DNA of 44,853 nt. Origin: DATMNR01 sp963702765 (lineage in GTDB: Bacteria; Chloroflexota; Ktedonobacteria; Ktedonobacterales; Ktedonobacteraceae). The position numbers and the translations under genes are program-made. Where the stretch lies: positions 1 through 44,853 of the forward strand of contig CAVPEB010000024.1 in the NCBI GenBank assembly GCA_963702765.1, given 5' to 3'. The notes beneath the pieces were generated by a model. The model was given only the letters and a program-made list of their open reading frames with translations, did not search any database and was not told the origin of the DNA. Every line of letters begins with the position of its first letter. Position 1 is the stretch's first letter. Positions 15,226 to 24,360 of the stretch are shown here, piece after piece.

Positions 15226-16074
15226 ATGGATAAAGTGGGTGTTCAGGCTGCTTTTGAGGCGGCTGGATTATCACGCTTGTTGAAAGACGTTGATTTTCTA
15301 GCGAAGGACTCGATCAGGCTTCATACGAAACTTGCGGGAGAGTATGACTTATCTATTGGGGCATCCAGGATTGGCGGAGTTCCAGATGTGCCACCTGACT
15401 TTAAGTGGCCAGAACGCAATGAGGTGCCGCAATCCTTCGTTGCACAGATATATCTGGATGAGGTACATCCGTACGATACTGATGGAGTGCTTCCAGCGAG
15501 GGGTATGCTGTGGTTTTTCTACGATGCGAAACAGGAAACATATGGGGCGGATCCCGCTGATCGTGGTGGCTGGAGTGTTTTGTTTAGAGAGGACTATTCC
15601 GGGTTACAACGCATTGCGGCGCCTGCCAAACTTCCTGCCGAAAGCCAGTTTAAAGCCTGCACCGTGAGCTTTGCCAGCGAGGTCACTTTATCGCAGAGTC
15701 CCAGGCTTGATGTTCCCAATTTTGACTGGACGGATGATGAAGTGCAGAAATACGAGACGTTGCTATCGACGTTTCCCACTCCAGAGGACCATGGTGCTGT
15801 GCATCACCAGTTGCTGGGGAATCCGCAGACTATTCAGGATGATATGCGGCTTGAGTGTCAGCTTGCTTCGCATGGCATAACGGATATCAATGATCCTCGA
15901 GCGAATGAGTTGTCGAAAGGCGCAAATGAGTGGCAGTTGCTTTTGCAAGTTGATACTGACGAGGATATTGGCATGCAATGGGGAAACACCGGAATGATTT
16001 ATTACTGGTTGAAAGTGTCTGATTTGAAAAAAAGTGATTTTGATGATGCGTGGTTAGTGTTACAATCGGAGTGA
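15226..16074 (+). CDS. YwqG/DUF1963 family protein
   Basis: A 282-residue soluble protein of the YwqG family (DUF1963). Characteristic blocks are SRIGGVPDVPPDFKWPE near the N-terminus, FVAQIYLDEVHPYD, GMLWFFYDA, and the C-terminal WQLLLQVDTDEDIGMQWGNTGMIYYWLK. Its biochemical role is unknown; it is often found in defence-like or toxin-immunity neighbourhoods, which I do not see here. ATG 15226 is preferred because AGAGGTGG lies 6 bases ahead. It is transcribed alone. Confidence 0.88.
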   Translation: MDKVGVQAAFEAAGLSRLLKDVDFLAKDSIRLHTKLAGEYDLSIGASRIGGVPDVPPDFKWPERNEVPQSFVAQIYLDEVHPYDTDGVLPARGMLWFFYDAKQETYGADPADRGGWSVLFREDYSGLQRIAAPAKLPAESQFKACTVSFASEVTLSQSPRLDVPNFDWTDDEVQKYETLLSTFPTPEDHGAVHHQLLGNPQTIQDDMRLECQLASHGITDINDPRANELSKGANEWQLLLQVDTDEDIGMQWGNTGMIYYWLKVSDLKKSDFDDAWLVLQSE

Positions 16075-16117
16075 ATTTAGAAGATCAACAAAATCAGGTA
16101 ATTACATGAAGCCCCAG

Positions 16118-16160
16118 GAGGCCGATGAATCGGCGATGGGCGCGATAAATCGGCCCCTAC
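16118..16160. repeat. GGGCGCGATAAATCGGCCCCTAC repeat, copy 1
   Basis: A copy of a small repeat with two alternating ATCGGC cores: GAGGCCGATGAATCGGCGAT then GGGCGCGATAAATCGGCCCC. Copies occur at 16824-16867 and, shortened, at 28773-28797. It can form a hairpin between GGCCGAT and ATCGGCC. It lies between genes in each case. Confidence 0.65.
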
Positions 16161-16216
16161 GAAATACAGCTTTTTATGTTAAAGGTTATTATCTTTATTT
16201 AAGGAGGGTGGTTGTT

Positions 16217-16777
16217 ATGAAAAAATATGTGTTCGCGATTTTGGTTATCGCCGCTTTATCTCTGGCATTGAGTGGATGTGGTTCGGTCAGTGTCTCTATT
16301 AACCCGTCAAGTAGCCCCACTGTAGAGACTACAGGCTCAGGCGGCACGCCAAACTTTGGTGTGCAAACGAAAACATCGGGTTGTCAGGCGCATAATGGTT
16401 TAGCTGATTCTGCCTGCACACCTGGCGCCATTCTCTCTACTGGAACAAAAGACGCTATTTGTAAGTCGGGATACGCGAAGAGTGTGCGTAATGTGCCGGA
16501 TAGTGAGAAGAACCAGGTGTATGCTGAGTATGGGATTACAAGCCACGCGCCTGGTCAATATGAGGTTGACCATCTTGTGAGCCTGGAATTGGGTGGCTCA
16601 AATGATATTGCGAATCTTTGGCCGGAGCTTGCCAGTCCCAAACCGGGCTTCCATGAGAAGGATAAGGTAGAAAATTATTTGCATGCCCAGGTTTGTTCGG
16701 GGGCGGTTTCTTTGCAGCAAGCACAGCAGGAGATTTCGACGAACTGGCTGGCGGTTTACGATCAGATGCCGAAGTAG
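16217..16777 (+). CDS. Lipoprotein with an HNH-like domain
   Basis: A 186-residue predicted lipoprotein. The signal peptide ends in the lipobox LALSGC with lipidated Cys21, followed by a Ser/Thr-rich spacer (22-55). The remaining domain has paired cysteines (56, 67, 82) and the motif YEVDHLVSLELGGSNDIANL (115-134), which resembles a beta-beta-alpha HNH/McrA-type site with Asp118-His119 and later Asn, and is followed by LWPE. Similar DHLVPLELGG proteins are found in secreted nucleases and in phages. A catalytic role outside the membrane is plausible but not certain, because the final metal-binding histidine is not obvious. AAGGAGG lies 9 bases before ATG 16217. It is flanked by two copies of the same small repeat. 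Confidence 0.75.
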   Translation: MKKYVFAILVIAALSLALSGCGSVSVSINPSSSPTVETTGSGGTPNFGVQTKTSGCQAHNGLADSACTPGAILSTGTKDAICKSGYAKSVRNVPDSEKNQVYAEYGITSHAPGQYEVDHLVSLELGGSNDIANLWPELASPKPGFHEKDKVENYLHAQVCSGAVSLQQAQQEISTNWLAVYDQMPK

Positions 16778-16823
16778 GTGATTCCTGCTTTCATAAAATA
16801 GTCATTATGACATGAAGAGTACC

Positions 16824-16867
16824 GAGGGCCGATAAATCGGCAATGGGCGCGATGAATCGGCCCCTAC
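16824..16867. repeat. GGGCGCGATAAATCGGCCCCTAC repeat, copy 2
   Basis: A copy of the repeat at 16118-16160 with single-base changes: GAGGGCCGATAAATCGGCAA then GGGCGCGATGAATCGGCCCC. With copy 1 it brackets the lipoprotein gene in the same orientation, so recombination between copies would delete that gene. Confidence 0.65.
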
Positions 16868-16930
16868 AGAGCGTTGATGCGAGTTTTTCAATGACTTTGT
16901 GTCTATTATGGGAGAGGAGAAAAATACGTT

Positions 16931-17416
16931 ATGGATCAGCAAACTACATTGGCACCATTGTTTAATGGTTGGGATGCCTACCAGGAACAGCTAGCAAAGG
17001 CTATTGCGCCACTTTCGGCGGAGCAACTTGCTCTGAGGGCAGCACCAAACCTCCGCTCGGTTGGTATGATCGCAGCTCACATTGTGGGAGCGCGCGTCAG
17101 GTGGTTCCATCGTTTGATGGGGGAAGGCAGCGTAGATATTCACACGTTGGGTATCTGGGATCGCCCCGAAGCGCCTGCACGCAGCGCTGCTGAACTGGTG
17201 GAAGGACTTGAAGAAAGCTGGCAGTTGATTCAGAACGCACTTGCACATTGGACGCTTGCTGACCTTGACTATGTCTTCGAGGGCACGTATAGTGGCGAGG
17301 AGTATTCATTGACTCGCCAATGGATCATCTGGCATGTCATTGAACACGATCTACACCATGGGGGTGAGATTTCGTTGACACTAGGTGCGCATGGCCTGAT
17401 GGGAATGGACCTCTAA
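16931..17416 (+). CDS. DinB-fold protein, paralogue B
   Basis: A 161-residue DinB/YfiT-superfamily protein. It has the two histidine regions, GMIAAHIVGARVRWF and WHVIEHDLHHGGEISLTLG, and the same pattern of conserved tryptophans as the paralogue at 13128 (about half of residues match by eye). GAGAGGAG precedes the ATG. Both are single genes 3.3 kb apart, probably from an old dispersed duplication. Its substrate, probably a thiol-linked small molecule, is unknown. The next gene converges from the opposite strand only 21 bp away. Confidence 0.87.
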   Translation: MDQQTTLAPLFNGWDAYQEQLAKAIAPLSAEQLALRAAPNLRSVGMIAAHIVGARVRWFHRLMGEGSVDIHTLGIWDRPEAPARSAAELVEGLEESWQLIQNALAHWTLADLDYVFEGTYSGEEYSLTRQWIIWHVIEHDLHHGGEISLTLGAHGLMGMDL

Positions 17417-17437
17417 CGCCAGAGAAGTGCGCTACTT

Positions 17438-18634
17438 TCAGGCAATGGGCGCAAAGAAGGTACTGACCGCAAGGATGAGGTAGAAGGCACACAGAAGCAG
17501 CCCCTCCAGCCATGTCGATTCTCCGTCCAGGCTGATGAGTGCAAAAAGGGCGGCAGCCAGGGCAAAAAGCACAACCTCAAACAATGGGAAGTTGAGGTCG
17601 AGCGGCACACCTATTAGAGCGCCAAAGAGCACGAGAATAGGTGCAGCAAGCAGTGCAATCTGAATGGATGAGCCTGAAGTAATGGCCATCGTCGTTTCCA
17701 TATGATTGTGGTAGGCTGAGGTAATTGCCGAAAAGTGCTCGGCTGCATTGCCTACGATTGGCAAGATAATCAGGCCGACAAAAAAAGGACTCAGGCCGAT
17801 TTGGTGGGTCAATGGCTCGATTGAGCTTACCAGTACCTCACTCATGACTGCAGTTACTGCTGTAGTGGCAGCCAGTACAGCTATCGGAAACCAGATATTT
17901 GTCTTCCAACCGCTGGCTAACAGTGCCAGAAAATTTCTATCATCTCTCTGCTTCCGCGCAGTCTTGTCCGCGTCTGGCTCTTTTGTATTAGTGGTGTCAT
18001 GTTTCTCTCCTACATCATTCCCCTCATTTGAAGCTGATTGGGAAAGCATATCCTCTCGCGACGCATGCAGACCAAAGACTGAGTAAGCTATATAGGCTGC
18101 ATAGCATGCCAGCAGGATGATCGCAACCCCGACACTGAGTTCATGAAGCTCAATGCCTCGCACTATGACTGCTCCAGGGCGAGTACTTTCGCCAATGGTA
18201 GCCAGGAGCGAGGGAATAGCCATGCCAATCACGGCCAGGGCAAGCATGGCTGCGTACTGACCAGCAATGCGGGGTTGAAACTCCTGATGGCGGTAGCGCC
18301 ATCCACCTATGAGCATGGATGTGCCTAGCACAAGTAGGACATTACCGATGATAGAACCTGCAAGAGAAGCTTGCACAACTTCAGGTAACCCTGCCGCCAA
18401 CGCTGTGAGGCCAATGATGATTTCGGCTGCATTGCCGAAAGTCGCGTTCAATAGGCCGCCTATACCCTGGCCAAGGTGCTCAGCCAGTACTTCAGTGGAC
18501 TGGCCTATCAGGCCGGCTAGTGGGACGATGCCTAAAGCTGCAAGCACAAAGATAAGTAGAGGTGAAGCATTGAGCGCTCTTGCGATAAGTGCTGCCGGTA
18601 TGGCCAGTAAGAGTAGTGCGAGCCAGCAATTCAT
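17438..18634 (-). CDS. Calcium/proton exchanger (CAX/ChaA type)
   Basis: A 398-residue inner-membrane Ca2+/H+ antiporter. It has the two-half architecture of the CaCA superfamily: the first alpha repeat has LLNATFGNAAEIIIGLTAL, the second has PIVGNAAEHFSAITSAYHN, each with the essential GNAAE acidic residue. The halves are joined by a hydrophilic, charged loop at about 190-230 (NDVGEKHDTTNTKEPDADK). About eleven membrane segments are expected. The start is ATG 18634 with GGAG upstream; a TTG 21 bases earlier is less likely. It is a single gene; the role is export of calcium using the proton gradient. Confidence 0.92.
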   Translation of the reverse strand: MNCWLALLLLAIPAALIARALNASPLLIFVLAALGIVPLAGLIGQSTEVLAEHLGQGIGGLLNATFGNAAEIIIGLTALAAGLPEVVQASLAGSIIGNVLLVLGTSMLIGGWRYRHQEFQPRIAGQYAAMLALAVIGMAIPSLLATIGESTRPGAVIVRGIELHELSVGVAIILLACYAAYIAYSVFGLHASREDMLSQSASNEGNDVGEKHDTTNTKEPDADKTARKQRDDRNFLALLASGWKTNIWFPIAVLAATTAVTAVMSEVLVSSIEPLTHQIGLSPFFVGLIILPIVGNAAEHFSAITSAYHNHMETTMAITSGSSIQIALLAAPILVLFGALIGVPLDLNFPLFEVVLFALAAALFALISLDGESTWLEGLLLCAFYLILAVSTFFAPIA

Positions 18635-18759
18635 GCCTGTTCTGTCTCCGATCAATGTTGTGAGATACTTACAGGGTAAAGCATGAAGTATAATGTGTCA
18701 ATCAGCGAAAATACGGGTTTGTTTGTATTCTATGATTTCGGTGATGTGAGGTTCATAGC

Positions 18760-19767
18760 ATGCATTTTGAGTTTCATGGGAGATTGACCTACCGCTTCCG
18801 TAATATGCTGCTATTGTTCCGGGTATGCTTCCTGGTAATGGTGTTCCGATTACGTCATGGTCCTCGGCTTAGCGATTGGTCCTGGGTTATGGAGATAGCA
18901 ACATCAGTACTGAAACGGCAGGAGCAAGTCGCTTTCAGCTTACCTACAATTGCCGAGCAGCGAGAATTTATGGATGCGATCGTTGTTCGTTCCACAGAAC
19001 TTGTACTTATGCAGGTCGAACTGATCGAAACAGACACGGTGAAGGGACGCTGGTTTGTGCCCCAAACTGTTTCTGGTGAATACGTCATCCTCTACCTGCA
19101 CGGAGGTGGATATGCCTTTTCTGTTCGTGCACATGATAACTTGATTGCATTTGTTGCCCTCGCCGCTCAAACCAGAACTTTCGCTCTCGACTACCGTTTG
19201 TCGCCAGAACATCGCTTTCCAGCACAACTCGAAGATGCACAGGCAGCCTACCAATGGATCCTAAGCAGCGGGATTCCTTCCAATCGCATTGTGATCGCTG
19301 GGGACTCTGCTGGAGGAAACCTGGCCCTGGTCTTGTTGCTTGCACTCCGCGATGCACGGCAGCCACTTCCAGCACTTGCAGTATGTCTTGCTCCCTGGAC
19401 TGACATGGATAGTACTTATACGAGTATGAAAGAGAATGAACTCTACGATTGGATAGAGCAGCGGATGGCCGTTCGATGGGCAGAGTGGTTTTGCCGTGGA
19501 ACCGATCTAAAGAACCCGTTGGTATCTCCTATATATGCTGATCTCAGTGGTTTGCCGCCAATCTACATCCAGGCTGGCGATGCTGAGATACTGATCGATA
19601 TGATTCAGGTGTTTGTCCGCAAGGCTCAGGAGCAAGGTGCTCGGATCTCTTTAGAGGTATGGAAACAGATGAACCATGTTTTCCAGGCTTATGGACCACT
19701 CACACCACAAAGCAGGGAGGCCTTGCAGCGAATAGGAGAAGTGATACAGCAGGCGATGGGTGAGTAG
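18760..19767 (+). CDS. Alpha/beta hydrolase, HSL (GDXG) family esterase
   Basis: A 335-residue esterase/lipase of the hormone-sensitive-lipase family. Key features are the oxyanion-hole HGGGY (114-118), the nucleophile GDSAGG with Ser183, the Asp of GDAEILID (274 or 280) and His306 in MNHVFQ. The N-terminal 30-40 residues are hydrophobic and basic and may contact the membrane. It hydrolyses carboxyl esters of acyl chains of unknown length. A GTGAGG sequence precedes the ATG at a usual distance. It is a single gene, divergently arranged to the Ca2+/H+ exchanger. Confidence 0.9.
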   Translation: MHFEFHGRLTYRFRNMLLLFRVCFLVMVFRLRHGPRLSDWSWVMEIATSVLKRQEQVAFSLPTIAEQREFMDAIVVRSTELVLMQVELIETDTVKGRWFVPQTVSGEYVILYLHGGGYAFSVRAHDNLIAFVALAAQTRTFALDYRLSPEHRFPAQLEDAQAAYQWILSSGIPSNRIVIAGDSAGGNLALVLLLALRDARQPLPALAVCLAPWTDMDSTYTSMKENELYDWIEQRMAVRWAEWFCRGTDLKNPLVSPIYADLSGLPPIYIQAGDAEILIDMIQVFVRKAQEQGARISLEVWKQMNHVFQAYGPLTPQSREALQRIGEVIQQAMGE

Positions 19768-19789
19768 ATTATTGATTTGGGTTAGCATA

Positions 19790-21085
19790 TCACTGTTGCA
19801 GTGGCGGACCACCCTGATCGTATGCCGTTGAATCCAAAACAGCTAGCCAGTCGAAATCGGTGAAGCTTTGAGGAGTCAGTGCGAAATAGGTCGAGTTTTT
19901 CACACTGCCTGAACGAATTGGAAGTGCTGCGATTTCCGAGGTTGAAAGCTCCTGGCCTTTATGAATTGGAATGAACCGAACCGGTCCCGGCACTGATGTC
20001 AGGCGTGCTTCAAGAGTACCGGCTTCTGGCTGTCTGATGCCATTGTCATCAGAAACACCCACTGCTGAACCGATGACGGCATAGCGCTGACGGAACATCT
20101 CATTGAGGTACGCTCCCACCGGCCACCATGTGAGTAAGTCAGAGCCTAATTGCCATTGTGACTTTCCGCGCTGTAGATGACTGTTGTGAGCAAAAGCGAA
20201 CACTTTCCCCCGACCACGCTCACGGGACACCATATATGCCAGATTATCCGCCATCATTGCGTCACGAATACCGAGGAGTGTAACAACACGCTTGCTAGAC
20301 TGACGTGCCAGGGCGGCATGGTAGTTCAGTAACTGCCTTGCTAAAGAAGCATATTGAATGGCTTCCAAATAGCTGCTTTCATCGCTCTTTGTCACCAACT
20401 CGGGACGGCGTACACGTAGTTCTGAAATAAGTTCTTCCGTCTCAATCCGCAACTGCATTGCCTCTGATGACAACCCAACTGATTTCGTCGGATCCATCAT
20501 CGCAGCCGGATTCTCCCAATTGGAATCCTCGCCAAGAAGCGAGTCGATACGTTCACGATACTCCTGACCGCTTGTACTGTCAATCGACGCGAGGTAATCG
20601 AGAACAAAATGTAGGGCTTGTCGTGGACTATCGGTGCCGGTCATTTCGGTCGGACTATCGAAACCGTAGAACTGAAGTTTGACGCGATGGGAAGGATCGG
20701 CATTGTATCCCCACATCCACTCCACGAGGTCTCGATTCGCGTCGAGCCTACCAAAGCCGTGGCTAAATCCGATATCCTGCACAGCCTCGTAGGATGCCGG
20801 GCCGCGGCCAGACACGTACTCGTTCACGATATGCGCCCGAGGGAAACTGCTCTCGATGGCAATGGCGCTGTAGCCATACGCCTCCACTAAGCGCTGGAAG
20901 AGCCGGTTGCGGAGTATGAGAATGTCCTTCCCACCGTGGAGCGCTTCTCCGAAGCCAAGCAATTCCACCGAATCACCTAGTGAGGCAATCACCCTGTCGA
21001 CGGCGGCGTTGAAGGTACTGGACGAATCGACAGAGAATGGAATCGCCTCGCGTGCAATCAAATCATCAAGCGATAACTGTTTCAT
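19790..21085 (-). CDS. Erythromycin-esterase family protein
   Basis: A 431-residue protein of the erythromycin esterase (EreA/EreB-like, PF05139) family. It retains GFGEALHGGKD (Glu47, His50), AIAIESSFP (Glu78) and the late AFAHNSHLQRGK block (His300, His303), the residues that make the metal-assisted hydrolytic site in this family. Many homologues do not act on macrolides, so resistance is not implied. AGAAGGAG precedes the ATG. It converges with the HSL-type esterase, 22 bp away. The substrate is unknown. Confidence 0.88.
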   Translation of the reverse strand: MKQLSLDDLIAREAIPFSVDSSSTFNAAVDRVIASLGDSVELLGFGEALHGGKDILILRNRLFQRLVEAYGYSAIAIESSFPRAHIVNEYVSGRGPASYEAVQDIGFSHGFGRLDANRDLVEWMWGYNADPSHRVKLQFYGFDSPTEMTGTDSPRQALHFVLDYLASIDSTSGQEYRERIDSLLGEDSNWENPAAMMDPTKSVGLSSEAMQLRIETEELISELRVRRPELVTKSDESSYLEAIQYASLARQLLNYHAALARQSSKRVVTLLGIRDAMMADNLAYMVSRERGRGKVFAFAHNSHLQRGKSQWQLGSDLLTWWPVGAYLNEMFRQRYAVIGSAVGVSDDNGIRQPEAGTLEARLTSVPGPVRFIPIHKGQELSTSEIAALPIRSGSVKNSTYFALTPQSFTDFDWLAVLDSTAYDQGGPPLQQ

Positions 21086-21263
21086 CGAGAAGCTCCTTCT
21101 ATGTGCGCCGATAAGTCATACCCTATGATACCATCTTTGGTTTACGTATCAGAAGTACTACAAATTATCTTGCTCCTCTATTTCATGGGAACTTTTCCAA
21201 AAGCGTTAGCGTCATAGTGGATGTATCCTGATAAGGGGAAGAGAATAAAAGGAGGAACCCACT

Positions 21264-22379
21264 ATGACACAATTGCTCAGGAAGTTTCTTATACCTGTAT
21301 TTGCTACCGCTATTGCTCTCGGATTTTTCGCATTCCAGGCACTCCCGGCTCTTGCCTGTGGTGGGCTGGTGGCTCCCAATGGAGCCGTTCGTCTATCAAG
21401 GGCTACGACATTCGTTGCATGGCACGATGGGATCGAACGTTACATGACCGCTTTCACGTACCAGGGCGATGTTTCAAATGTAGGTTGGATCGTCCCTCTT
21501 CCAGCAGTGCCACTCAAAATCGAAGAAGGTGGCGCATGGACACTGCAACGCCTCAATATTGAAACTCATCCTCTTGTACATAGTCCCGAAATCTTTGCAG
21601 GCGTAGAAAACGCTGCTTCCGTGCAAGTTCTACAGCAAGTCAAGATCGAAGCGCTCAATATTACTGTGCTGCGAGGCAGCGGACAGGCAGTGCTTGACTG
21701 GGCTAGCAACAATGGCTTTGCGGTGAACGGTGATACCCGCAGCCATCTGCTCATTTATGCAAAAGCCAGCCCGATATTCATGGCTGCGAAGTTCGATACT
21801 GCTGCTGCCAGGGCACGACATCAAATTCAAGGGGATGGGGCGCCGATCTTGATTACAATGAGAACACCGCATCTATGGGTACCGCTGGAGGTGCTGGCGC
21901 TCGATGGACAACAGGTCCAGGCGGACATCTACTTATTGACAGATGGGCCGGTCAATACAAGCGATGTTGGAGCATTGATTGGGCAATCTCCTGTCGGCAG
22001 TGAAATACCCGGCGCGACTGGCTTCGCTGTTGCATTCCAGGAAAAGATGAATTCCACGCTCTTCCATGATCTGTCAACCGACCGTAATATGGGTTGGGTC
22101 TGGCAAAATAGTTGGGTTACATACCTTAGCCTGGATGCCCCTGATACAACTGTCACCTATGATTTAGCGATCAGTCAGAATGGTGTGATACGACTTTCTC
22201 ATTTCGGAACTCCACCAATGGCTGTAACTGATAACGCGGCTACACATGCTTTGCCATCCTGGTTACCTCAAATGCCCATAGGAACTCCGCAAGTGCTGTT
22301 GGGTGTGCTGCTGGTGTGTGCGATTGGGAGTGGTTTGTTCCTGGTTATAAGGTGGAGGCGTGTAAGGTTGAACAGGTGA
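21264..22379 (+). CDS. DUF2330 domain exported protein
   Basis: A 371-residue exported protein. The N-terminal signal peptide (about 1-32) ends near LPALACGG, and the following CGGLVAPNGAVRLSRA is the typical opening of DUF2330. A C-terminal transmembrane segment (LLGVLLVCAIGSGLFLVIRW) and a basic tail anchor it. The body contains WIVPLPA and repeated beta-strand signatures. The function of DUF2330 is unknown. AAAGGAGG precedes the ATG, and no partner is adjacent on the same strand. Confidence 0.87.
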   Translation: MTQLLRKFLIPVFATAIALGFFAFQALPALACGGLVAPNGAVRLSRATTFVAWHDGIERYMTAFTYQGDVSNVGWIVPLPAVPLKIEEGGAWTLQRLNIETHPLVHSPEIFAGVENAASVQVLQQVKIEALNITVLRGSGQAVLDWASNNGFAVNGDTRSHLLIYAKASPIFMAAKFDTAAARARHQIQGDGAPILITMRTPHLWVPLEVLALDGQQVQADIYLLTDGPVNTSDVGALIGQSPVGSEIPGATGFAVAFQEKMNSTLFHDLSTDRNMGWVWQNSWVTYLSLDAPDTTVTYDLAISQNGVIRLSHFGTPPMAVTDNAATHALPSWLPQMPIGTPQVLLGVLLVCAIGSGLFLVIRWRRVRLNR

Positions 22380-22704
22380 GGTGAAGCTTAATCGAGGATT
22401 CTGTTGGGGCGAAAGGTTAGATGGAAGGAGGGAGGGCCAATATGGTCTACTATGGGGATGAATATGCTTATCAACTATTGACGATCATGGAGAAGTCGGA
22501 TTGCCAATGTATGCAGAGTGCCCACCACCCCCGGGCGACCGTAAAGGCCCACCCATCCACCCTTCACCGCCCTCGCCCCTACAGATGTTGGCGAGCATTG
22601 TGATTCGTGGAAACGGGCATCCGCAAGAGATGCCCCTACATTTCAAAGACATTATGAAGTTTGACAGGCTAATAGTCTCCAAAGGAAAGTTCCATTTTGA
22701 ACTT
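22380..22704. other. Repeat-rich spacer between convergent genes
   Basis: A 325-bp region. It contains a copy of the GGGCGACCGTAAAGGCCCAC repeat (22532-22582), followed by a second short repeat with GGGCATCCGCAAGAGATGCC (22615-22635), ending CCCTACA. A short frame at 22442 (MVYYGDEYAYQLL) has an upstream GGAGGGAGGG but runs into the repeat, so it could be the start of a gene truncated by the repeat; I leave it uncalled. Confidence 0.5.
22532..22582. repeat. GGGCGACC/CTCGCCCCTAC dispersed repeat, copy 3
   Basis: The third close copy of the 52-bp repeat, from CGGGCGACCGTAAAGGCCCA to CGCCCTCGCCCCTAC. The three copies differ mainly in the middle section, and the two complementary ends are best conserved. 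Confidence 0.65.
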
Positions 22705-23352
22705 TTAGTATTTTTCGATTGGTCCGGGAAGCTCTTTTTCTGCTCGCTCTTCCAATTGCCGTTCATTACGCCATACGAAGATGGCAAATGCTATGATGAA
22801 AAGCACAGCTAGCACAATCGTAATGGCTCCTACAGGCCCGGTCAGGCGATGGATTTGTTCTCCGAGGAAGTAGCCACCCAGGCCATAGAGCGTGGCCCAG
22901 ACAAATCCCCCAAGTGCATTGAAAAGTAAAAAGCGACTCCAGGGCATGCGATTCACACCTGCCAGAAAAGCAGCCCAGGCACGTAATACTGCGACGAAAC
23001 GTCCAAAGAACACGACTTTGCCGCCATGCTTGCGAAATAGGTAGATGCCCACTTTCAATTTACGCTCATCGAAACCAATATAGCGTCCGTAGCGCCGCAG
23101 TACACGGTATCCACCTTCGCGCCCGACCCAGAAGCCTATATTGTCACCAACGATAGCGCCACAGGTAGCTGCGGCGATGACCAGTACAATCGAAAGTTGG
23201 TGTGTTGTCCCTGCATCAATTGCTGCAACCAGAAGCATCGTTTCTCCCGGGAAGGGAATGCCGATGCTTTCTATGGCCACAAAGAAAAAGACTGCCCAGT
23301 ATCCATAGGTCGCCAGAAAATGTTGAAGATCTGTGAAAGCCACATGGAACAT
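22705..23352 (-). CDS. DedA family membrane protein (VTT domain)
   Basis: A 215-residue DedA/Tvp38-type membrane protein. It has the family's re-entrant glycine-rich motifs: FVAIESIGIPFPGETMLL (25-42) and GRFVAVLRAWAAFLAGVNRM (about 117-136), and the basic KxxxxFxxxG region. Four to six membrane segments are expected. DedA members act in membrane lipid flipping (undecaprenyl phosphate or phosphatidylethanolamine in characterised cases) and proton-dependent homeostasis. The C-terminal tail is charged. It is a single gene on the minus strand, divergent from the CDF-like transporter gene. Confidence 0.92.
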   Translation of the reverse strand: MFHVAFTDLQHFLATYGYWAVFFFVAIESIGIPFPGETMLLVAAIDAGTTHQLSIVLVIAAATCGAIVGDNIGFWVGREGGYRVLRRYGRYIGFDERKLKVGIYLFRKHGGKVVFFGRFVAVLRAWAAFLAGVNRMPWSRFLLFNALGGFVWATLYGLGGYFLGEQIHRLTGPVGAITIVLAVLFIIAFAIFVWRNERQLEERAEKELPGPIEKY

Positions 23353-23530
23353 GTAAAGCGCGTCCTTACTCTATGAAATGAAACCATTCAAGACAATAAT
23401 CCTGACACCCTCAAAAAGCAGCCAGACCCTGGGAAGTCTGTGGAATCCGCTCTTTGTTGCATATAATACCAGAAAGTAGACGAATTGTGTTGAATAACAT
23501 GGTATCATCTGGATACAATGCAAAAGAAAG

Positions 23531-24142
23531 ATGAATTATGAAGTACCTATGGTGCAAACTCAATTAATCAGACGGGGATTGCTGCTCGAATACCTGACGC
23601 TTGGCTGGAATGTTGTTGGCGTCATTATCGTAGTGACTGCAGCTTACATGGCTCGTTCTGTGGCTCTGGCCAGTTTTGGGCTGGATTCCCTCATTGAAAT
23701 CTTTGCTTCCATCATCGTTGTGTGGCAACTGCTGGGAGTAAATCAACACCGTGAACGACTGGCACTGCGCCTCATCGGTGCAGCATTCTTCGCCCTTGCT
23801 GTCTACATTCTGGCTCAAATTACTGTGACTCTGCTTACACAAACACGTCCTCTGCCTTCGATAGTAGGCATTGTGTGGCTGGCTGCTACGTTCATAGCTA
23901 TGCTGTTGCTCGCATACGGGAAGCACGTGACGGGCAAGCAACTCGGAAATGTCGTGCTTATGACAGAGGGACATGTTACGCTTATTGATGCCTATCTTGC
24001 TGGTGCTGTCTTAATTGGCCTCATTCTCAATGCTCTTTTCGGATGGTGGTGGGCTGACCCGTTCGCTTCTCTAGTAATTGTCTATTATGGGATCAGAGAA
24101 GGCATGCATGTCTGGCGGGGTGAGGAAATGCAACACGTATGA
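23531..24142 (+). CDS. CDF-like cation transporter, membrane domain only
   Basis: A 203-residue protein with about six hydrophobic segments, similar to the transmembrane domain of cation diffusion facilitators. The putative metal-site blocks are FGLDSLIEIFAS (TM2) and DAYLAGAVLIGLILNALFGW with WWADPFASLVIVYYGIREG (TM5/6). The canonical HxxxD pattern is replaced by DSLIE and DAYLA, and the cytoplasmic C-terminal domain is missing, so it may have altered metal specificity or partner with another subunit. The next small gene overlaps its stop by ATGA, indicating translational coupling. Confidence 0.8.
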   Translation: MNYEVPMVQTQLIRRGLLLEYLTLGWNVVGVIIVVTAAYMARSVALASFGLDSLIEIFASIIVVWQLLGVNQHRERLALRLIGAAFFALAVYILAQITVTLLTQTRPLPSIVGIVWLAATFIAMLLLAYGKHVTGKQLGNVVLMTEGHVTLIDAYLAGAVLIGLILNALFGWWWADPFASLVIVYYGIREGMHVWRGEEMQHV

Positions 24143-24360
24143 GCTTACTAACTCTTTTTGGCGCGTGCGCCGTTAGCATTATGTTGATCTCTTATGCCCT
24201 GGAAAAGCGCTCCTCATGGTGGGTGCTGATTTTCGCGCTGGCCTGTGGGGCTTCTTCTCTGTATGGCTGGCTTGCTGGCACCTGGCCATTTGGGGTTGTA
24301 GAGGGTGTGTGGGCATTGGTCGCTTTACGTCGCTGGTGGGTTGTGCGCCGATCACAATGA
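24139..24360 (+). CDS. Small membrane protein coupled to the CDF-like transporter
   Basis: A 73-residue protein with two to three hydrophobic segments and a C-terminal LVALRRWWVVRRSQ. Its start overlaps the preceding stop (ATGA, 24139-24142), so the two genes are probably co-translated and may function together. The arrangement of a YGWLAG turn followed by WPFGVVEGVWALVALRRW resembles small CBU_0592-like membrane domains, but the match is loose. It overlaps the convergent MFS gene by 9 bp at its 3' end. Function is unknown. Confidence 0.72.
   Translation: MSLLTLFGACAVSIMLISYALEKRSSWWVLIFALACGASSLYGWLAGTWPFGVVEGVWALVALRRWWVVRRSQ

Noticed and set aside
19790..21085. A macrolide-resistance gene
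   Set aside because: Family membership alone does not show activity on macrolides; only the family name is given.
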